NCBI GenBank assembly: GCA_017560285.1
Contig: JAFYOG010000054.1
Coordinates: 1 to 9,098, forward strand
Source: Clostridia bacterium
Lineage (GTDB): Bacteria; Bacillota; Clostridia; Oscillospirales; CAG-382
DNA: 9,098 bases
Direction of reading: 5' to 3'
Shown piece by piece: positions 5,599 to 9,098 of the stretch. A model generated the notes under the pieces. It was not told the DNA's origin. It made no database searches and saw only the letters and a list, made by a program, of their open reading frames with translations. The first letter of the stretch is position 1; the number at the start of each line of letters is the position of its first letter. The translations under genes and the position numbers were made by a program.

Positions 5599-7440
5599 AT
5601 GAAAAAGTTTTTATGTTTTGCCCTTTGCATTATCTTCTGCCTTGGCGCCCTTGTAGGTTGCGGCGGCTTGGGCGAAGACGAAAAGGGCCCCAGTATCCGT
5701 ATGTATCTTACGGATTTCCCCTATACGTTAGACCCTGCCGCTATTCAGCTTAACAGCGATGCGGACACTATCCTTTCGCTTATTTACGAGCCTCTTACCG
5801 CTATTGACGAAGACGGCGACGTTGTGGGCGCGTTGGCTACCGAATGGGAATACGTTTACGACGAAATTTACAGTCTTCACAAGATGACGTTTGAACTTAG
5901 AGATACCAAGTGGAGCGATAACCGCAAGGTTAGCGCTGCAGACGTTGTTTACGCTTGGACAAGAATTCTTGACCCCGAATTTAACAGCCCTTACGCTTCC
6001 CTGCTTTACGGCATTAAGGGTGCAAGAGCAGTTAAAGCCGGCGTTGCTACCATAGACGACCTTGGTATTGCCGCTACAAGCGATACTACCTTAGAGGTTA
6101 CTTTTGAGGACGAATATAACTATGATCTTTTCGCAGAACAGGTTGCAAACGTTCACCTTGCTCCCTGCCGCGAGGACGTTATATCCCGTAACCCCGAAAC
6201 CTGGTGCACCACTGCGGCAGATATGGTTTGCAACGGTCCCTTTAGAATTCAGACCATGGATATGCCCAGCGAAAAATCCGAAAGCAAGAGCGATTCCGAT
6301 TGCAAGCTTGTTATCGAACGTAACGCTTATTACAGACGCAGCGAAAGCATGCCTTTAGATAAATACGTTACTCCTTACCGTATAGTTTGCCTCTATTCCG
6401 AAGGCTTGTACAGAGATTACAAGGATGATGGCAAGGTTACTCAGGAAGCGTTCCAGGCATACCGCTATATCGATGGCAGCATTTATTTCCTTAGCTCCTT
6501 CGAAAAGCAAACCTACGATTACTTTAAGGACGATATCGAAACCGTAAACACTCTTAACGGCTTTGCGTTCTACTTTAATACCGAAAACGAATTGCTTAAG
6601 GATGCAGACGTACGTAAGGCGTTCTCTGCCGCTATTGACAGAACCGCTATTACCGAAGCAACCGGCACCGGCGAACGTCCCGCAAACGGTTACGTTCCCA
6701 ACGGCGTGTTCAACACCGACGGCGACAGCGATTTCCGCGAAGTAGGCGGCGACCTTTACAACGTTAAATCCGATATGGATGCCGCAAAGGCGTTGGTAAA
6801 GGGTAAATCCAAGGAAGGCACTCTTACCGCGATTTATCTTATCCCCCAGAACGAATACACCGTAAAGAACTTTAAGAACAACGTTTCCTATTCCAATTCC
6901 TATAAGGTAATTATGGAAAAGGCGGCTGAATATTGGACCAAGCTCGGTTATACCGTTGAATGCAAGGGTCTTTACCCCACCGAATATTTTAAGGCTCTTA
7001 CCAACAGAGAATTTGATATTATCGGTACCAACATTTCCGGCGGTTCTTCCGATGCATTGTGCTATCTTGCACCCTTTGCAAAGGAATACAGCGGTGCAGG
7101 CACCGTTATCGATTATTCCGTAGACCTTGACGATACCACCGAGGTATTCGGCAAGCACTATTCCAACATCGACGATGCCGATTACAGCGCACTTATCGAT
7201 TCTGCCGTTAAGACCAACGACCGTGCAGAAAGAGCAGAAATTCTTCACAACGCAGAAAAGAAGCTTGCAGAGCTTTGCCCCGCAACCATGGTATTCTGGT
7301 ACACCAACAGCTACGTTGCAAGCAGCGACGTTAGCGGTTACGATACCAACTGGTACGGCTACTTCGATTTTAAGGACCTTACCCTTAAGAATTGGAGAAA
7401 GGTTAACGCCGCAGAAGAATCTGCCGAAGAAAGCAAATAA
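5599..7440 (+). CDS. Peptide-type ABC transporter solute-binding lipoprotein (SBP family 5, OppA-like)
   Basis: The ATG at 5599 is chosen over an in-frame ATG at 5569 because GGAGG (5589-5593) lies five bases before it and a lipoprotein signal peptide then begins the protein: MKKFLCFALCIIFCLGALVG followed by C21 in the lipobox LVGC. The mature protein should be lipid-anchored on the outer face of the membrane. The 613-residue length and the stretch LRDTKWSDNRKVSAADVVYA (100-119), then WTRILDP and NGPFRI (212-217), are typical of family 5 binding proteins for oligopeptides. YEPLTAIDEDGDVVGALATE (63-82) is also characteristic. The C-terminus ends in a Glu/Ser-rich tail (AEESAEESK). There are no permease or ATPase genes beside it; the next gene is convergent. 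It is therefore an orphan receptor that would have to dock with a transporter encoded elsewhere. The ligand is unknown and peptides are the default guess. Confidence 0.93.
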   Translation: MKKFLCFALCIIFCLGALVGCGGLGEDEKGPSIRMYLTDFPYTLDPAAIQLNSDADTILSLIYEPLTAIDEDGDVVGALATEWEYVYDEIYSLHKMTFELRDTKWSDNRKVSAADVVYAWTRILDPEFNSPYASLLYGIKGARAVKAGVATIDDLGIAATSDTTLEVTFEDEYNYDLFAEQVANVHLAPCREDVISRNPETWCTTAADMVCNGPFRIQTMDMPSEKSESKSDSDCKLVIERNAYYRRSESMPLDKYVTPYRIVCLYSEGLYRDYKDDGKVTQEAFQAYRYIDGSIYFLSSFEKQTYDYFKDDIETVNTLNGFAFYFNTENELLKDADVRKAFSAAIDRTAITEATGTGERPANGYVPNGVFNTDGDSDFREVGGDLYNVKSDMDAAKALVKGKSKEGTLTAIYLIPQNEYTVKNFKNNVSYSNSYKVIMEKAAEYWTKLGYTVECKGLYPTEYFKALTNREFDIIGTNISGGSSDALCYLAPFAKEYSGAGTVIDYSVDLDDTTEVFGKHYSNIDDADYSALIDSAVKTNDRAERAEILHNAEKKLAELCPATMVFWYTNSYVASSDVSGYDTNWYGYFDFKDLTLKNWRKVNAAEESAEESK

Positions 7441-7450
7441 ATCTTAAAGA

Positions 7451-7477
7451 AAAAGGAGCGTTAATAACGCTCCTTTT
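7451..7477. terminator. Bidirectional rho-independent terminator between convergent genes
   Basis: AAAAGGAGCGTT (7451-7462) pairs perfectly with AACGCTCCTTTT (7466-7477) around an AAT loop. The 12-bp stem ends in A's on one side and T's on the other, so it yields a U-tract in both directions. It lies 10 bases after the lipoprotein stop codon and 3 bases after the end of the M50 protease gene. Confidence 0.9.
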
Positions 7478-7480
7478 GTT

Positions 7481-8065
7481 TTACAGTTGCACAATTAACG
7501 CAAACAGCAACAGCCCCATACCCAAATTATATCCGCTGTAAGCAAGACACATAAATGACAACGCGGCGAAGAATATTTTTGATATTACCGAAACGGCAAG
7601 GCATATACGTCTTGCCGTTTTTTCTTTTTTGGTTTTTAGGGTAATCAGGCAAAAAAGCGCAACGCCCCCATCGTTCTTTCGGGCGGGAAGCAGGTTAAAC
7701 AAACATAGGGTTAGGTTTATTACCCCAAAAAACAGTACCCCCGCCGAAGGGGCAAAAATATATATTACTGCCGCAACCGTGGCGGAAAAAAGAGATGCCA
7801 AGGGACCGCAGATTGATATTATAAGCTGAGATTTAAAGGGCACCCCCTCGGGGCAGACGATTAACGCGCCCATAGGCAAAATATCCACACGGCGGGGCTT
7901 TATACCCTGCAAAAGCATGGCGGTTATATGCCCAAGCTCGTGTATTGCCGCAGATAAAAGAACAAGAGAAAATGCAAAAGCACCCTCGCACTTAAGCATT
8001 AATATTAACGTAGGGATTGCGAAGAAGGATATGCGTGTTCTGAATTTAGGCAACAAAATAAACAT
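7481..8065 (-). CDS. spoIVFB: M50 family intramembrane metalloprotease, SpoIVFB-like, without CBS domain
   Basis: The product is a 194-residue polytopic membrane protein with the zinc-binding motif HELGH (42-46) inside a hydrophobic helix. The second site-2-protease motif, NLLPARKNDGG (124-134), provides D132 as the third zinc ligand. SpoIVFB is the forespore-membrane protease that cuts pro-sigma-K. Its usual length is near 280-290 residues with a C-terminal CBS domain; this protein stops after the membrane core. The run ARKN before DGG is more polar than the usual xPLD. Hydrophobic segments lie at about 13-24, 29-51, 78-103, 106-127 and 153-194. The ATG at 8063-8065 directly follows the stop codon of the upstream microprotein gene, and no Shine-Dalgarno sequence is visible before it, so translation is probably coupled. 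Divergent spoIIGA supports a sporulation role, but another M50 function cannot be excluded. Confidence 0.82.
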   Translation of the reverse strand: MFILLPKFRTRISFFAIPTLILMLKCEGAFAFSLVLLSAAIHELGHITAMLLQGIKPRRVDILPMGALIVCPEGVPFKSQLIISICGPLASLFSATVAAVIYIFAPSAGVLFFGVINLTLCLFNLLPARKNDGGVALFCLITLKTKKEKTARRICLAVSVISKIFFAALSFMCLAYSGYNLGMGLLLFALIVQL

Positions 8066-8239
8066 TTACAGGTTTGCCAAAAAGCCGTAAAGGCTTATAT
8101 TGTACCCCTTTCCGTCGGCAAAAACCTGCGTATCGGGGTTAAAAAGCACCACCGTTGCCGCCCAGATTGATACCGCTAAAAATATAATAAGCTTTGCCCA
8201 ATCCTTTTTTGTTTTTAAACGCAGAAAAGGTTTTTTCAT
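8066..8239 (-). CDS. 57-residue single-span membrane microprotein coupled to the M50 protease
   Basis: This short frame starts at ATG 8237-8239 (MKKPFLRLKTKKDWAKL...) and stops at TAA 8066-8068, which abuts the protease start with no gap. An AAGGGCGG-type ribosome binding site lies about ten bases upstream (8250-8257). The N-terminal 17 residues are strongly basic (eight Lys/Arg). One hydrophobic segment follows (about 18-33, IIFLAVSIWAATVVLF), then 24 mostly polar residues ending in YGFLANL. By the positive-inside rule the tail faces away from the cytoplasm. I recognise no family. Candidates are a stripped-down counterpart of SpoIVFA, whose peptidase-like domain is absent, or a new partner or inhibitor of the protease. 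The exact abutment, charge plan and conserved strand argue that it is a real gene rather than a chance frame. Confidence 0.68.
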   Translation of the reverse strand: MKKPFLRLKTKKDWAKLIIFLAVSIWAATVVLFNPDTQVFADGKGYNISLYGFLANL

Positions 8240-8261
8240 AAAAAAATTACCGCCCTTTACA

Positions 8262-8272
8262 TTGCGACAAAA
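8262..8272. promoter_or_regulatory. Candidate Spo0A box upstream of spoIIGA
   Basis: On the minus strand 8262-8272 reads TTTTGTCGCAA. The Spo0A box consensus is TTTGTCRAA, so eight of nine positions match. Relative to the start site predicted from the -10 at 8292-8297, the box lies at about -42 to -32, where Spo0A activates sigma-A promoters such as spoIIG of Bacillus subtilis. A single box with one mismatch is not proof. Confidence 0.5.
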
Positions 8273-8291
8273 TACCCCTGCCCCTTGGATT

Positions 8292-8297
8292 TATAAT
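8292..8297 (+). promoter_or_regulatory. -10 element of the spoIIGA promoter, lacking a proper -35
   Basis: TATAAT is a perfect -10, set inside the 12-bp palindrome TTATAATTATAA (8291-8302), so a -10 exists on both strands. Seventeen bases upstream the sequence is AAAATA, not a -35. TTGCGA lies 24 bases upstream (8262-8267), inside the Spo0A box candidate. A weak or displaced -35 overlapping a Spo0A box is the arrangement known for Spo0A-activated spoIIG promoters. Confidence 0.5.
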
Positions 8298-8324
8298 TAT
8301 AAAAAAACAAGGGCAGGTGTTTAT

Positions 8325-8352
8325 TTTGTATGCCGAATCGGTGGTGATTTAT
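8325..8352 (-). promoter_or_regulatory. Candidate sigma-E promoter for the microprotein-protease operon
   Basis: On the minus strand CATACAAA (8325-8332) matches the sigma-E -10 (CATACANT) at seven positions counting N as a match. ATA (8350-8352) lies 17 bases upstream, within the 16-18 base spacing of the sigma-E -35. Transcription would begin near 8317 and give a leader of about 78 bases. The site overlaps the first codons of spoIIGA on the other strand. No sigma-A -35 suits the minus-strand TATAAT at 8296-8301. Confidence 0.45.
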
Positions 8353-9098
8353 GCAGATATTTTGTTTGTTATAAACTTTTCGTTGGATTATTTATGCTTA
8401 TTTTTGGCGGCACGGCTGTTAAACCTAAAAGCCTTTGCTTGGCGGTTGGTTTTGGCGGCGGCAATGGGCGGGGCTTATGCCTTTTTGCCCTACGTTGCAG
8501 AGCTTGCGGTGTATATTTCACTGCCGTTAAACCTTGGCTTTGCGGGGGTAATGTGCTTTGTTTCATTTGGGAAAATGCCTATAAAGCGGTTTTTGTTTGC
8601 CGTTGTTACCTATATAGCGGCCTCTGCCCTTATGGGCGGGTTAATTACCGCGCTGTACAGTCTTTTTGGAAAAAGCCACCAAGGGGTTTATGCCGAAACG
8701 GGGGCTATGGGTTTTGCCCTTGCCTGCTTTGCATCGGCATTAATAGCCTTTTTGTTTGGGATTATAAGCAAACGGAAGATACATACAAAATCGGCAGAAA
8801 TAAACCTTTATATAGCGGGGGAAAAGATATCGGCACGGCTTTTGGCAGATAGCGGGAATATGGTTACCGAGCCGTTTTCCTCGTTGCCTGTGATAATTAT
8901 TTCCGCTGCCGCACTGCCCCCGCCCTACGATAACCCCGACCGCCCCGATTTTCCGTTAAAAATAAGGGCAATACCCTTTGGCACTGCATCCGGTAAGGGC
9001 TGCTTTTTGGGGTTTAGACCCGATAAAATAGAAATTGTCCGTCTTGGCAAAAAGCCGTTGCCTGCAGATGCTTATATAGCCGTAGATACCTTTGGCAA
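8326..9098 (+). CDS. spoIIGA: Sigma-E processing peptidase SpoIIGA (3' end outside window)
   Basis: This membrane-embedded aspartic protease of the mother cell cleaves pro-sigma-E during early sporulation. The visible 257 residues begin with a hydrophobic region of about five helices (VVIYADILFVINFSLDYL near 6-23, then to about 147). A basic linker (SKRKIHTK) leads to the soluble protease domain with the active-site motif DSGN (175-178) followed by VTEP. Further on, IPFGTASGKGCFLGFRPDKI is characteristic of the family. SpoIIGA is usually near 300 residues, so about 40 are missing. I chose TTG 8326 because AAGGGCAGG (8309-8317) ends eight bases before it. GTG at 8341 or 8344 would give the more usual start VIYAD but lacks a ribosome binding site. 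In relatives sigE follows directly, so sigE is expected beyond the right edge. Codon use (ATA, CGG, GGG, CCC) is unlike hppA, consistent with low expression. Confidence 0.93.
   Translation, partial: MYAESVVIYADILFVINFSLDYLCLFLAARLLNLKAFAWRLVLAAAMGGAYAFLPYVAELAVYISLPLNLGFAGVMCFVSFGKMPIKRFLFAVVTYIAASALMGGLITALYSLFGKSHQGVYAETGAMGFALACFASALIAFLFGIISKRKIHTKSAEINLYIAGEKISARLLADSGNMVTEPFSSLPVIIISAAALPPPYDNPDRPDFPLKIRAIPFGTASGKGCFLGFRPDKIEIVRLGKKPLPADAYIAVDTFG

Noticed and set aside
8082..8096. Small hairpin (AAGCC/GGCTT) within the 3' end of the microprotein gene as an attenuator
   Set aside because: The stem is five pairs only and lies inside coding sequence, too weak to call a terminator or regulator.
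8100..8852. Plus-strand 250-codon frame overlapping spoIIGA
   Set aside because: The overlapping frame starting at 8326 encodes unmistakable SpoIIGA with the DSGN motif; the 250-codon frame is Cys/Gly/Phe-rich nonsense and begins over the opposing microprotein gene.
7481..9098. Horizontal acquisition of the spoIIGA block because of its different codon use
   Set aside because: These are core sporulation genes, and the contrast is explained by high-expression codon optimisation in hppA and the lipoprotein gene.

Overview
The window reads as chromosomal DNA of an anaerobic, endospore-forming member of the Clostridia, probably an uncultured gut-type lineage. The evidence is a SpoIIGA gene, a SpoIVFB-type protease, a K+-dependent membrane pyrophosphatase, near-consensus sigma-A promoters, strong AGGAG-type ribosome binding sites and a GC-rich hairpin repeat of a kind I associate with gut Firmicutes genomes. 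The exact taxon cannot be fixed from the sequence.

Layout. At the left edge is the 5' part of a PHP-domain hydrolase gene (minus strand) with its own promoter. Bases 313-697 hold no gene but are packed with repeats: a GC-rich hairpin element (351-440), three tandem copies of a ~55-bp unit (466-632), and a long imperfect palindrome (577-697) whose core is the terminator of the next gene. Next is a two-gene minus-strand operon (2864 to 698): a small three-helix membrane protein, then a cytoplasmic GH20 beta-N-acetylhexosaminidase. Its promoter at 2897-2925 has perfect consensus hexamers and faces a second perfect sigma-A promoter that drives hppA (3163-5400, plus strand), a 745-residue K+-dependent ion-pumping pyrophosphatase with its own terminator. 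An orphan peptide-type ABC solute-binding lipoprotein follows (5599-7440, plus). It ends convergently on a bidirectional terminator shared with a sporulation block.

The sporulation block (7481-9098) is the most interesting part. Two divergent transcription units share a short regulatory region. To the right is spoIIGA, the membrane aspartic protease that matures sigma-E, running off the window. To the left are a previously unlisted 57-codon membrane microprotein gene (8066-8239) and a short SpoIVFB-like M50 intramembrane metalloprotease (7481-8065). The stop codon of the first directly abuts the start codon of the second. Between the two units I see a near-match to a Spo0A box placed at the -35 position of a spoIIGA promoter, and a good match to a sigma-E promoter pointing at the microprotein-protease pair. 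If both are real, spoIIGA would be switched on by Spo0A, sigma-E would then be activated, and sigma-E would switch on the divergent protease operon. This circuit is inferred from motifs, not proven.

hppA and the lipoprotein use a codon set rich in GTT, GCT, CTT and GGT, whereas spoIIGA uses ATA, CGG, GGG and CCC freely. That fits high versus low expression and does not by itself indicate gene transfer. No RNA genes, insertion sequences or CRISPR arrays were seen.
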